Source of the DNA: Tubulanus polymorphus
Taxonomy: Eukaryota > Nemertea > Palaeonemertea > Tubulaniformes > Tubulanidae
NCBI RefSeq assembly: GCF_964204645.1
Contig: NC_134030.1
Location: forward strand, 6,508,278 to 6,572,277
DNA: 64,000 nt
Direction of reading: 5' to 3'
In this document: positions 33,938 to 43,558 of the stretch, piece by piece
Position numbering within the stretch: the first letter of the stretch is position 1
Layout of the letters: each line of letters begins with the position of its first letter
Notes under the pieces: model-generated
Seen by the model: only the letters and a program-made list of their open reading frames with translations
Database searches by the model: none
Told to the model about the DNA's origin: nothing
Program-made: the position numbers and the translations under genes

Positions 33938-36900
33938 ATGGGAAGACCAGGTAAAACAACCTTTTTATACTCGCAAATCGATTTAATTCGCTTTTCTTTT
34001 CAATGCTTTGAAAATATAGACATCTTAGTACCTGAAGAACTCTTTTGAGTTAGCTATCGAGATTTGCTTACTTATTTTTTGGACAATTTTCAGTTCTAAG
34101 ACTGTCCCGTCGGTGTATTTGCCTGCCTCGTGTCGCCCGTTTCATTGATTTAGAAAACCGGGTACCCTGTGGTTTTTACCCTTTTTCTTGCATTGGTAAT
34201 TGATACATTTCTTTTTTTGTTTTGCAGGTTTCTCTCCGAGAGGTGGCGGTAGAGGCAGTGGCCGAGGTGGATATGGAGGTCGTGGAGGTGGTGACCGTGG
34301 TGGTCGAGGTTAGTATGATCGTCTCGGGTGTCCGGCGAGATAGATACAAAGCACACTCTTGCTGTTCAAGTTGGTCATCTCAAATTCATGATTTCAAACT
34401 TGGAATATGTGTGCCACAGAATATCTGTAAAATATTTGAAAGAAATCATCATTGAAGTGAGATAACTTTCACTTAGTCATCAGTACAAAAATTTATATTG
34501 AAAAAAAAAAAAAATTCTTTCCCTGTTCCTTTTTTTAACATTTGTGAAATCAAATGATAATCGATTTTCACAATTTTACAGGCGGAGGCCGGGGTGGTTT
34601 TCGAGGTGGCCGAGGCGGCGGTGGAGGTCGTGGTACTCCTCGAGGTCGTGGCGGAGGACGCGGCGGTCGTGGAGGACGAGGTGGTATGAGAGGAGGAGCT
34701 AAAGTAGTCGTTGAACCTCATCGTCACGATGGTGTGTTCATCGCCCGCGGTAAAGAAGATGCACTCGTCACATTGAACATGGTGCCCGGTGATACTGTAT
34801 ATGGTGAAAAGAAAATTGCTGTTGAGGTAATGGATATTTCTGGTTTTAGGTCTAGACTTGTAGCCTCTTAAGTAAGGTTGCCCACTATTAAACCTTGGGG
34901 AATTTAACACATTTTACCATAAACTTAGAAAATTCATGGAATTCGGATATCACTATTGAACATATGTTTCTTTATCAGTACTTGATTGAATGATAATGAA
35001 TGAATTGTAACATTAGATCTAGGAATTTCTCATAATTCATTCAGGAAGTTCTCTATAATCTCAGGGGATTCATAAATGGGTGGAAAGTGACCACGGTGGT
35101 CGTGCACCTTGTCATGATAACTTAGAATGCTATGAATGAATGAAGTTGGATTTAATATTTCTTAATTTATCGACAAGTTGAACCACTTATAAACAGGTCT
35201 TTACTCGATAAGTGAGTTTTGTACTTGGTAGCGAGTGGAATAGTATGATCTTCAGCTGATGACAGACTTATTTATTTCTCAAGAAATATTGTATTTGCTC
35301 TGTTCAGCAAAAGGAACACTTTCTGCTCGGATGTAAAGATCTGATTTGAATCACTATGGACTCTAGGTCTAAAATTTATTATTGTTTCTTGCAGACTGGT
35401 GAAACCAAAACTGAATACAGAGCCTGGAATCCATTCCGATCGAAGTTAGCCGCTGCGATTCTTGGCGGTGTCGATAAAATTCACATGCCTCCCGGCAGTA
35501 AAGTCTTGTACCTCGGTGCTGCATCGGGAACAACTGTCAGTCACGTATCAGACATAGTCGGACCGGTGAGTAAATGCAAAATGCCCAAAACTCATTCAAA
35601 GAAATTGATTGAATTTTAATACGGTTTGATCAGGGGATTTTGGATCAAAAAATTTGAATTCCATGATCTGTAAGAATCCTGGTTCTGCTCCATGTGGTTA
35701 ACTCAAGGTTCGATTGAGTTGTGAATTTAACAATTTATATTTTTGTGTTTGAAGGAAGGATTGGTGTACGCGGTTGAATTCTCACACAGAAGCGGCCGTG
35801 ATTTGATCAACGTCGCGAAAAAACGAACGAACATCATCCCGATCATTGAAGACGCTCGACATCCTCATAAATACAGAATGCTCGTCGGTAAGTCGAGAGA
35901 AAGAATCGGTCATTCATCTGAACAACTTTTATTTTCACTCCCGAGAACGCGCGCTGAACGTTAATTATATTTCTAGGTATGGTCGACACGATATTTGCCG
36001 ATGTCGCTCAGCCCGATCAAGCTCGTATCGTCGCTATTAATGCTCATAACTTCCTCAAAAATAACGGTCATATTGTTATCTCGATAAAGGTAAGCTGCGT
36101 TGAGAGCGGCGTTGACTGATCGCTCAAATGATGAAATGTCTTTAGTTCTTGAATATCAATGATAGCAACTACTGATCTAATCTGATGAGAATGTCAACGA
36201 TTCATGTTTTATTATTTTACCGACCGTGTATATAGGAATGTTAGCCGAGCGATTATTCATTTGAACCAACATGTGTTAAAAACCACTAAAAAATACAGGT
36301 CTTTACTCTTGCTGATGAGTTTAGTACTTGGTAGCGAGTGGAATAGTATTATTATCTCAAGAGTTGACTCCACTTAACTTCAATTACTGTTTGGTTTAGT
36401 TGTGTTGATTCATAGGTACACAATTTCTTAATATTAATACTCCGTTGTCAATTCTTTATCAGCAGTTAATGATTCAGCAATACCCGCTTAGTTTGGATTA
36501 TTTGGGGCCAATAAAATATATCTGTTTCATAAGTGGCTATAAGACATTTGTATTAAGTGGGTTTTGCTAATTCCCTCGTGTGATTGGCTTTGTATCTCAG
36601 ATGATGATAACGTTAGTTCTTGAATTCATTTGTGAGAGAAACAACTGATCTAATCTGATGGGATTCATTACTGCAATATGGCGACTTGACCGTATTTTCT
36701 GTCGGAGTATTTTACATTCGGTTGTTTATGAATTGTAGGCGAACTGTATCGATTCGACGGCAACGCCTGAAGCGGTCTTCGCCGGAGAAGTCAATAAACT
36801 TAAACTGGAGAAAATCAAACCGCAAGAACAGTTAACGTTAGAGCCGTATGAAAGAGATCACGCTGTAGTCGTCGGTGTTTACAGGTTAGTATCTCGAGCT

Positions 36901-36989
36901 CTGTTCATTTTCATCATGTCTCCATGATTGTATTCCTATTCAGTAATTTCCTATGATGTTATATTTTTAGAGCGCCTCCGAAGAAGTGA
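33938..36989 (+). CDS. FBL: Fibrillarin, rRNA 2'-O-methyltransferase
   Basis: Eight coding exons: 33938-33950, 34228-34308, 34582-34826, 35395-35565, 35755-35887, 35977-36089, 36739-36884, 36971-36989; all phases agree, 306 residues (human 321). Residues ~5-80 form the Gly/Arg-rich (GAR) domain of RGG repeats, a target of arginine methylation and a nucleolar/RNA-binding region. The methyltransferase domain follows: [40 protein letters not shown] (SAM-binding), [47 protein letters not shown], and the end [20 protein letters not shown]. The enzyme acts in box C/D snoRNPs, methylating ribose of rRNA, and also methylates a glutamine of histone H2A. Polyadenylation signal AATAAA at 37216. Introns 3 and 6 carry candidate small RNAs (separate entries). 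Confidence 0.97.
34884..35100. repeat. CAGGGTGGCCACTT-family relic in fibrillarin intron 3
   Basis: AAGGTTGCCCACTATTAAACC at the left and GGGTGGAAAGTGACCACGGTGG at the right, with 'TCTCAGGGGATTC' inside, recall the family that also occurs at 1893 and 28812. Degraded. Confidence 0.4.
35190..35275 (+). ncRNA. Candidate intronic structured RNA, copy 1 (FBL intron 3)
   Basis: ACAGGTCTTTACTCGATAAGTGAGTTTT and GTACTTGGTAGCGAGTGGAATAGTAT recur almost exactly at 36280-36360 in intron 6 of the same gene. The ACTC/GAGT stem is conserved while its loop differs (GATAAGT here, TTGCTGAT there), the pattern expected of a folded RNA. A farther CTTGTC/GACAAG pair (35108-35178) could close a 5' hairpin, and an ACA follows at ~35260, so an H/ACA-type snoRNA is possible but not proven. 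Confidence 0.4.
36112..36190 (+). ncRNA. Candidate box C/D snoRNA, copy 1 (FBL intron 6)
   Basis: C box ATGATGA at 36128-36134 and D box CTGA at 36172-36175, 37 bases apart. Between them a possible D' (TTGA after TTTAGTTC) and C'-like TGATAG. A second copy in the same intron (36591-36665) has identical C-D spacing and shares TTAGTTCTTGAAT and CTGATCTAATCTGATG. Hosting in the gene for the box C/D methyltransferase is biologically apt. No convincing terminal stem was found. Confidence 0.45.
36280..36360 (+). ncRNA. Candidate intronic structured RNA, copy 2 (FBL intron 6)
   Basis: Paralogue of 35190-35275: AACCACT...TACAGGTCTTTACTC, loop TTGCTGAT, GAGTTTAGTACTTGGTAGCGAGTGGAATAGTAT. Preserved stem with changed loop. 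An upstream AAAATA could serve as an H box, but no ACA was seen at the expected place. Confidence 0.4.
36591..36665 (+). ncRNA. Candidate box C/D snoRNA, copy 2 (FBL intron 6)
   Basis: C box ATGATGA at 36601-36607 and D box CTGA at 36645-36648, again 37 bases apart, with shared TTAGTTCTTGAAT and CTGATCTAATCTGATG. Ends ~75 bases before the exon-7 acceptor, a usual distance for intronic snoRNAs in animals. Confidence 0.45.
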
Positions 36990-37742
36990 GGTTGATCGAT
37001 CATAGGAATGAGTATTATGGTCTCGATACCAGTCGACGTGTAAATAGGGAATGTTTCTGTGGATTGTAACGGCTACGAATGAATCGAACTTGCTGAGAGG
37101 ATTTTAACGATGTATATCTGAACGAATCATGCATTTAGGAGGGCGACTGCGGAATATTATTGTATGTGAATACAACGTATTTTAATTTAATCATTGTATT
37201 CTACGATTTGTACAGAATAAAGGAATATACATTTTATTTCTTATGATAACTCATATAGTTCACTAGTAAATAGTTTTACTGGATTGAGAAGATGCAGTCA
37301 TGATATCCCGCTCGTTGTGTTCTTGCTGAAATAGCATCAAATCCGGAAATTTCTAACGCAGAAGGCAACCCACATCTGGTCTTTGGTGTAGTTGGTTCAT
37401 CGGCATGTCCTTTCCTTCCTAGATGCTCGCCTTTTAATTTTACTAGATACACGATCTGCTAAGGGGCAATAGGATGAGATGGTAGTGTGTATCATTTCTA
37501 GAGGACTGCCTGCGGGACGAGAAACATTGGCGAGACAGGGTCATACTCTCCAAAAATGAGTGAACGAACATAAAATATTCCACTACAATGAAATTTTATT
37601 TAAATAACATTAGTAACTATTATTCATACAAACAATTTGAAAGGTGACTCGTCGAGATAATTTTCAAACTTTCTTCATGGAATTCAATTAGTTATTCTAT
37701 TTCATCACACAACGCACGCTCGGTATAAAACTACATGTTCGT
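36990..37742. other. Convergent 3' regions of FBL and ATP5MG
   Basis: FBL ends with AATAAA at 37216-37221. On the minus strand, the ATP5MG 3' UTR has an AATAAA complement (TTTATT) near 37597. No gene lies between. Confidence 0.5.
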
Positions 37743-39383
37743 TTACATAACAGCATCGTAATGTACAGCTCCCGGTATCGCGTAACCTAGTAGACTGCCT
37801 CGACCAATCACTTCCCCGGCGAAAAACCAGAAGAAAATTTCAGCCGTGATACAAGCATTCAGGAAACCTTCCTGTAATGAGTAAACAATAAAATACCATT
37901 AGAGTTATCTCCACAACAGATTTTAGGGGTGTCTAGTATCTGAATTTTTTTCTGCAACAGGTTTCAGAGCAGTGGCTGCCCCTTCCATTTTCACATCCAC
38001 CCGTCTGAACATCAGCCACAGCCACCCCTTATAAAGTATACGCTGCCCTAACCAGTTAGTTACCTAATTGTTGGTGGTAAGCCTTCGATGGGCTTATAGC
38101 CAACCAATATGTGGTTTGTGAAAATATCTGATCATGAAACTAAACCACAGACAGGTTACTGACTACCCTAACCAGAGTACTGGTCAATATTCTATCATTT
38201 GCTGATTTAATTGCTTTGAAATATATTGAGCTAATGTGAAAAATAGATGATTACACTGCAAAGTGAAGCTGAAATTGTCTGTATTTTTGGGGGATCGAAA
38301 GCCTTGCTACTTCAGCAGCCACGATGTCAAACACTTAACGATGAATGCAGCCCTTTTAAAATTCGAGCATGGGGAACAGTGGGATCCAACGAATGTTTTT
38401 TGAACTACAATAATTTGTTCTCACTTAAAATTCTCTTCATTCTTCAATTTTCTAGCCCCAGTAATACTTGACTGAAAGCAGCCACGATGTCATACACTTA
38501 TCAATAATGCAAGCCCTTTCAAAAATGCAAAATTCCAGCTTATGGAGAAAACTGGGTCTTTCCAACCCAATTCTTCACTATCTATCTATTGTAGTATACA
38601 AACCTTAACTGTTACAGTCTTCCATTTTCCGTTCTTCGCTGATTTGATAAGATTCTGGAATCCCTGTTGTACCTGAGGAAATTCAGCCGGGGTCGGCGGC
38701 ATCATTTCAACTTTAGCATATTTCCAGAATGTTTGCAGACGCGGTTTAGCGAACGTAACAGCACCTGGAAGAATAAAAAAATCTGATAGTGCTTAACTCA
38801 CACAACTAACAGTTTACAAGTCAGTCAAGATTGTTCACAGTTAACAAAGTAAACACCAAAATAGCAATCAATCCTGGTAAAAGATCAGCACCTCTTGTAA
38901 ATATTTCAATCAATTACAAAATATCACTGTTTCAGACTAAAAATGTCATCAGCAATTCAGTGTGTGTACTGGTTTATTTCATCAACCACGAGTGAGCACC
39001 GGATCTCCACTTTTATTTCAATCCTACACGTGTTGTAGGGTCGAGGCCTATTAAGACGAAGTGGTTACTTATGATATCAAATTTGGTGGTTGGTTGACCA
39101 CCCTGGCCTGTCCTGGTCAGTGTAGTAAAGTAGGTAGGCCTCCCCTCCGCACCCACTAGTCACTACTCTTTACTACTACACTACACTAGCCACACGCAAC
39201 AAACACCAATAATTCAAGCGATTCATACACTGTTATCGTCAAACAAATCATACTCAAGTAACGATAAACACATCGGTGAACGTGTTAAATATCTCATATT
39301 AAACTAATTAATCACGTACCGGTCACTAATTTCGGTCCTTTCGTCGCTAAAGACCCGGCTAGATTCGCTACTTTCTGCGCCAT
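37743..39383 (-). CDS. ATP5MG: Mitochondrial ATP synthase membrane subunit g
   Basis: Minus-strand exons 39383-39320, 38764-38604 and 37871-37743 (stop TAA), phases matching, 117 residues; the human protein has 103. Starts MAQKVANLAGSLATKGPKLV, then FAKPRLQTFWKYAKVEMMPP, FQNLIKSAKNGKWKTVTVK, and the hydrophobic C-terminal helix AEIFFWFFAGEVIGRGSLLG. Subunit g sits in the inner-membrane dimerisation module of F1Fo ATP synthase with subunit e, containing a GxxxG-like helix motif (here GEVIGRG). Intron 2 holds nested repeats. A palindromic ACGCATGCGT (39417-39426) upstream of the start fits an NRF1-like promoter. Confidence 0.95.
37950..38560. repeat. Interspersed repeat in ATP5MG intron 1-2 region (GCAACAGGTTT family), split by a MITE
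   Basis: CTGCAACAGGTTTCAGAGCAGTGGCTGCCCC ... ACCCCTTATAAAGTATACGCTGCCC, then after an inserted element, TTTGCTGATTTAATTGCTTTGAAATATA ... CAGCAGCCACGATGTC ... AAAATTCGAGCATGG. The same series runs uninterrupted at 57640-57900. A second partial copy of the end (AGCAGCCACGATGTCATACAC) follows at 38476. Confidence 0.6.
38056..38165. repeat. hAT-like MITE inserted in the GCAACAGG repeat, with target duplication
   Basis: 110-base element TTAGTTACC ... GGTTACTGACTA flanked by CCCTAACCAG on both sides (38046-38055 and 38166-38175). The uninterrupted relative at 57730 reads CTGCCCCTAAGAGAG, confirming the empty site. The core target duplication is probably 8 bases, as for hAT elements, and the remaining matching bases are chance or element ends. 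Confidence 0.75.
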
Positions 39384-39416
39384 GTTTGTTCACAATCTAG
39401 TCAAGGTCGTCGCAAT

Positions 39417-39426
39417 ACGCATGCGT
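39417..39426 (-). promoter_or_regulatory. NRF1-like palindrome upstream of ATP5MG
   Basis: ACGCATGCGT lies 34 bases upstream of the ATP5MG start codon. It keeps the GCATGC core of the NRF1 site, which in vertebrates controls nuclear genes for respiration. Two outer bases depart from consensus. Confidence 0.35.
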
Positions 39427-39501
39427 CAATCTCACGCCGGTGTCCGAATCCGTTTCCTACCGGAGCCGGATCCTCGCTTGCCAGGATAGCTGCCACCAGT
39501 C

Positions 39502-40271
39502 TAGTTAGTTACCTAATCGTTGGTGGTAAGCTTTTTATAATCGGATGGGCTTATACTATGGTGGCTGATAAGGGCCATAGCGTAAAATTCCTGGTATGTA
39601 AATGAGGGCGCCAGAACGCCAAAACGAAAAAAACGTCAAATTTTCTCTAAAAGTTCGTTTTGGCGCGCCAAAACAAAGAAAATTCCGTTTTGGCGCCCCC
39701 ACCAAAACAACGATAAACGTCCAATTTTCTCTGAAAGTTCGTTTTGGCGCACCAAAACTTTCGTTTTGGCACCACCGCCAAAACGAACTTTAAACCACGT
39801 AAAATAATTCTATATATACGTAAAATATTTTCATATATGCAAATATATGCAAATTACACACAAGATCAACGCGCCAAATTGAAAAATAATTTTACTGTGG
39901 TTGAATGCCTGTTTTGGCGGGGGCGCCAAAACGGAAATAACCGCGCCAAAACGAAATGTTCTTTGTTTTGGCGCGCCAAAACGTTCAGAGAAAATTGGAC
40001 GTTTTTCGTTGTTTTGGCGGGGGCGTCAAATTGAAAGTTCGTTTTGGCGGGGGCGCCAAAACGGAATTTTCTTTGTTTTGGCGCGCCAAAACGAACTTTC
40101 AGAGAGAATTGGACTTTTTTTTCGTTTTGGCGTTCTGGCGTTCTGGCGCCCTCATTTACATACCAGGAATTTTATGCTATGGCCCTTATCAGCCACCATA
40201 TTATACCAACCAATATGTGGTTTGTGAAAATATCCGATCGTGAAACTAAACCACAGACAGGTTACTGACTA
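39502..40271. repeat. hAT-like MITE, interrupted by the fold-back element
   Basis: Left part TAGTTAGTTACCTAATCGTTGGTGG ... GGGCTTATAC, right part TTATACCAACCAATATGTGG ... GGTTACTGACTA. Flanked by CCACCAGTC duplications (39493-39501 and 40272-40280). Joined, the two parts match the 110-base copy at 38056-38165. Confidence 0.75.
39558..40199. mobile_element. Long-TIR fold-back element made of CGTTTTGGCGC repeats
   Basis: About 640 bases. The terminal inverted repeats begin TATGGTGGCTGATAAGGGCC and match for ~230 bases with few differences. Target duplication TTATAC directly on both sides. Each arm consists of iterated CGTTTTGGCGC and GCGCCAAAACG units, many forming local palindromes such as GTTTTGGCGCGCCAAAAC; the centre (39795-39905) is AT-rich. 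No transposase frame; the frames across it translate only the repeat (RFGAPK...). It sits inside the hAT-like MITE. Confidence 0.8.
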
Positions 40272-40504
40272 CCACCAGTCCAGGTATCATCATCATCGTC
40301 GTCACGGATCAATGATTGAGGCTTGGTCCGGCTCATTTTGCAATGATCAGTGAATTACTTAAGGTGACACAGGAAGAACTTCGATGTTCTCAAATATTCA
40401 CTCCACACGAAAAAACGCGCTTCGCGCTGTAATCGTCGGGTCCACCATACTGGACACCGACCGGCACCCCGCCGGGGCTCCGGCGGCAAAATTTAACTGA
40501 TTTT

Positions 40505-40800
40505 TCGATAAATTGGGGAGACATGATAATGGTTTTCAACATCATGCACGAAAACTACAATATTGATGGTAACACCATACTTGAGGTAGATAAGCGGACA
40601 CGTCAGTTAAGAGGTCACAGTCAGAAACTTTTAAAACTAAGGTGTAAGAAAGAGCTTTACAGCAACTTTTTCTCGAATCGAGTTGTCAATAAATGGAACA
40701 GTCTGACGGAAAATATAGTCACTGCTCCATCAATAAATTGTTTTAAAAGTAGACTCGATAATTTCTGGGAAGACCAGAAATACCTCGTAAAATAAATTTT
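40505..40800 (+). mobile_element. LINE (non-LTR retrotransposon) 3' end remnant
   Basis: The frame 40523-40795 reads TRQLRGHSQKLLKLRCKKEL, FFSNRVVNKWNSLTE and NCFKSRLDNFW, the conserved tail that follows the reverse transcriptase in many animal LINEs ('RGHSKKL.K.R...R..FF..RVV..WNSLP..VV.A.S...FK.RLD..W'). Only ~90 residues remain; no catalytic YxDD is present. The downstream 40800-40900 sequence may be its 3' tail. Confidence 0.7.
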
Positions 40801-42088
40801 GTCAATTCAAATTAATGTCACAAATTACAATAATCGATGGTTTATTATTAGAATTTACTTGTATTCTAATCAAATCTTTAAAACTAATCTAATCAACTAA
40901 ACAATGCTAACATCTCCTTGGTAAATTTGCGGAATGGTGCTCCTAGTGGTACAATGTCGGTGGGATTCATCCTGGTACCTCCGTAGTTGCCGATACGATC
41001 ACCTTCGGCCACACGCACTTTCTTTACCTTTTCAGTATAACACTAACAACATTTGACCGAATAAATCCTTCTCCCTGTAGCAAATTTTAGAAAATCGCTA
41101 GAAATCAAGAGTGTAGCCATTAGAGACTAATCACATTTTTATAAAATTCAACTAATCAACTCTATAAACAATCTAATCTTTTAGTAATGAAAAAAAATAT
41201 ACCAATTATTTGTAATGAAATAAATATTATTAAGTGAGAGAGCTTTTTGTAGAAACCCTGTCACCTAAACCAATATTAATCAACAAACGAGCCGGACACC
41301 AATAGGCCACCACCAGGCCTCCTTCTCCGTGAATTTGAGGGCGACGGCCCGTGACGCAAAAAAACTCTGATCGCTCCGCGCCACGGGACCCCTGCTATTG
41401 GAGCCTGATTCCTATGTAGTGGGGACCGACGTCACCAGATTGAGGGGGAGTAAGTATTTGCTGCGTGTTATTAACAATAGAGAGAATTAGATTCATAAGA
41501 GGCGTGAGTCAGGTGCCCTAGCCGGCCCGCCCGCCTCGCCGAAAGACGTGTTAACCGCTTTCCGGGAAGACCGCGGCCAGAGTCCGTTGATTGAGTCCGC
41601 ATAATAGGGTCTGCATAATAGGTACCAACAGGTGCATGTCCCGCCGTACATGCACTGGTATAACATGCGGATGTGCTGAAAATGTCAAATTTCAGCTATT
41701 GTCTTTCTTTCGTGAACCATAGATCTGACCATCAACTCTGACCGCCTTGTATAATAGGTAAGCTATTCATGCACAGTAACAAAGCGGGTTGATTTGAGCA
41801 TTTTTTAATTTTTACACCACACTTGACTATTATAGTAGCACACTGTCACTGCCACTCCACTCACTGACTGGCACTGACACTGGCACCGCAGAATGAATTA
41901 CAGTTAAATCGCATCTGTTTATAAAAAAAGTTAAATCAGAGAGTTATAATATCATATCTTAATTGTAATAGATTGATTTTTACCTTTTTAGAGATAATTT
42001 TAATAAATTCATTGAATAAAGATAAAAAGCTTTTAATTAATGATTTTATATTTCAATTGATGTTTTTTAATTTTTTGTCTAATTCTAG
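40801..42088. other. Upstream region of SC5D
   Basis: Mixed AT-rich and CG-rich stretches (41280-41640 with GAGGGCGACGGCCCG, CGCCGAAAGACG, GACCGCGGCC). No gene is recognised. The SC5D 5' UTR exon and promoter should lie here because the first coding exon has an acceptor at 42088, but their exact place is unclear. Confidence 0.35.
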
Positions 42089-42116
42089 ACTAGTAGGGCG
42101 GAAGAAAGACAGAATT

Positions 42117-43558
42117 ATGGATATTGTATTGCATTTGTGCGATGCAAATATTCTGACGCCATACATCTATCCTAAAACCTGGAAGGAAGATGATCCATTG
42201 AGGCAGATTCTTGGTTTATTACTGATAGTCAATGTTGGTGGTTATTTGCTGTATTTTTCGGTCGCTTCGCTTAGTTATATATTCCTGTATGATAAGAGAT
42301 TGTCACAACATCCACATTATTTAGAGGTATAGTCCGAAATTCGATAATCCAAAAGCCTGATAGTCTACATGTGAAAATGCTTATAACAAAATAATTAAAT
42401 TTGCTTTATCAAATTTGATTCAGAATCAAGTGAAACTGGAGATATTGTACACAATTAAGTCGATTCCTCTAATGAGTTTACCGACAGTGTGTTTGTTCTT
42501 TCTGGAAGTTCGGGGTTATTCAAAACTCTATGACAATGTAGAATCTTCTTTAGGTAAGTTACAGGCTCCACTCTATTCAGATTATCGTTATTATCATATT
42601 AATCTGGTTGATGAGAAATTAGGATTAAGCATCATATTTCACATACATTAAGATGAAGACCATATAAATAGACAACCTTTCGATTTTGCTAATACGTGAA
42701 AGCAAGGGTGGATCCATCCACTTATTGTGAATACTGTTTTGCAACATTATCACTGGACCATAAGGGTTTGTTTGTCAGGGTCTTCCAGCATATTTTAGAA
42801 TTTTATCACCTCAGATGCATTCTGAGCATTTGTAGGGATGTTAGATTTACGGTATTACTCCACACATTGATCCAAAATACTACAAAAGTAAATCTGCTTA
42901 TGCATTTGATGTCTTCAAGAAAAGTCTTCCTTGAAAGAGCTACGAGTACAGTGGTAACAGCGTTAGGCTGGATCCCTGCCTGAAAATAATCAGATGTTAG
43001 ATCAGGGTTTGTTAAAATGTCTATTTCGGTCACTATTATTTTTCAGGAATGGTCGGCGTTGTTTTGACGTGTTTCTTGTTTATTTTTTTCACTGATTCGT
43101 TGATCTACTGGATTCATCGGTTTCTACATCACAAGAGCATCTACAAATACGTACACAAAGATCACCACAAGTGGAAAGTTCCGACGCCGTTCGCGAGTCA
43201 TGCATTTCATCCGATCGACGGATTCCTGCAGAGCGTTCCGTATCACATTTATCCGTTTCTGTTTCCGTTGCACAAATATACCTACCTCGTTCTGTTCGTG
43301 TTCGTCAATATTTGGACGGTTTCGATTCACGACGGTTACTACAGCGTTCCGAACGTGTTCAAGCCGATCGTGAACGGCTCGGCGCATCATATGGATCATC
43401 ATTTATTCTACAACTATAACTACGGTCAGTTCTTCACGTTGTGGGATCGCATCGGAGGTTCGTTCCGGTATCCGTCGGCGTTCGACAATAACGGTCCAAT
43501 CGATGATATGATCAGAAAGGGCATCATCGATGGCGATGAAGTTCAAAAGAAGAAATGA
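42117..43558 (+). CDS. SC5D: Lathosterol oxidase (sterol C5-desaturase)
   Basis: Three coding exons, 42117-42326, 42424-42553, 43047-43558 (stop TGA), phases fit, 283 residues (human 299). An acceptor TTCTAG at 42083-42088 implies an upstream 5' UTR exon. Membrane helices lie in exons 1-2. Fatty-acid-hydroxylase-superfamily histidine boxes: HRFLHH 137-142, HKDHH 150-154 and HHMDHH 227-232, which bind the di-iron centre; [20 protein letters not shown] and INGSAHH-like [11 protein letters not shown] are closely conserved with vertebrate SC5D. The enzyme puts the C5-C6 double bond into lathosterol in the ER, the penultimate step of cholesterol synthesis. Its presence suggests the host makes sterols. 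The frame at 42696-42983 is intronic. Confidence 0.97.

Noticed and set aside
34473-34910. 145-codon frame antisense to fibrillarin exon 3
   Set aside because: Ser/Thr/Ala-rich mirror of the GAR repeats; no independent evidence.
39602-40268. Overlapping frames repeating RFGAPK / FWRAKT
   Set aside because: Translations of the fold-back element's CGTTTTGGCGC repeat.
41280-41640. GC-rich region upstream of SC5D as a possible rRNA or snRNA gene
   Set aside because: No match to remembered 5S, U1-U6 or tRNA sequence landmarks.
42696-43033. 95- and 75-codon frames within the SC5D intron
   Set aside because: They lie between the matching donor (42553) and acceptor (43047) of SC5D and break the protein's alignment.
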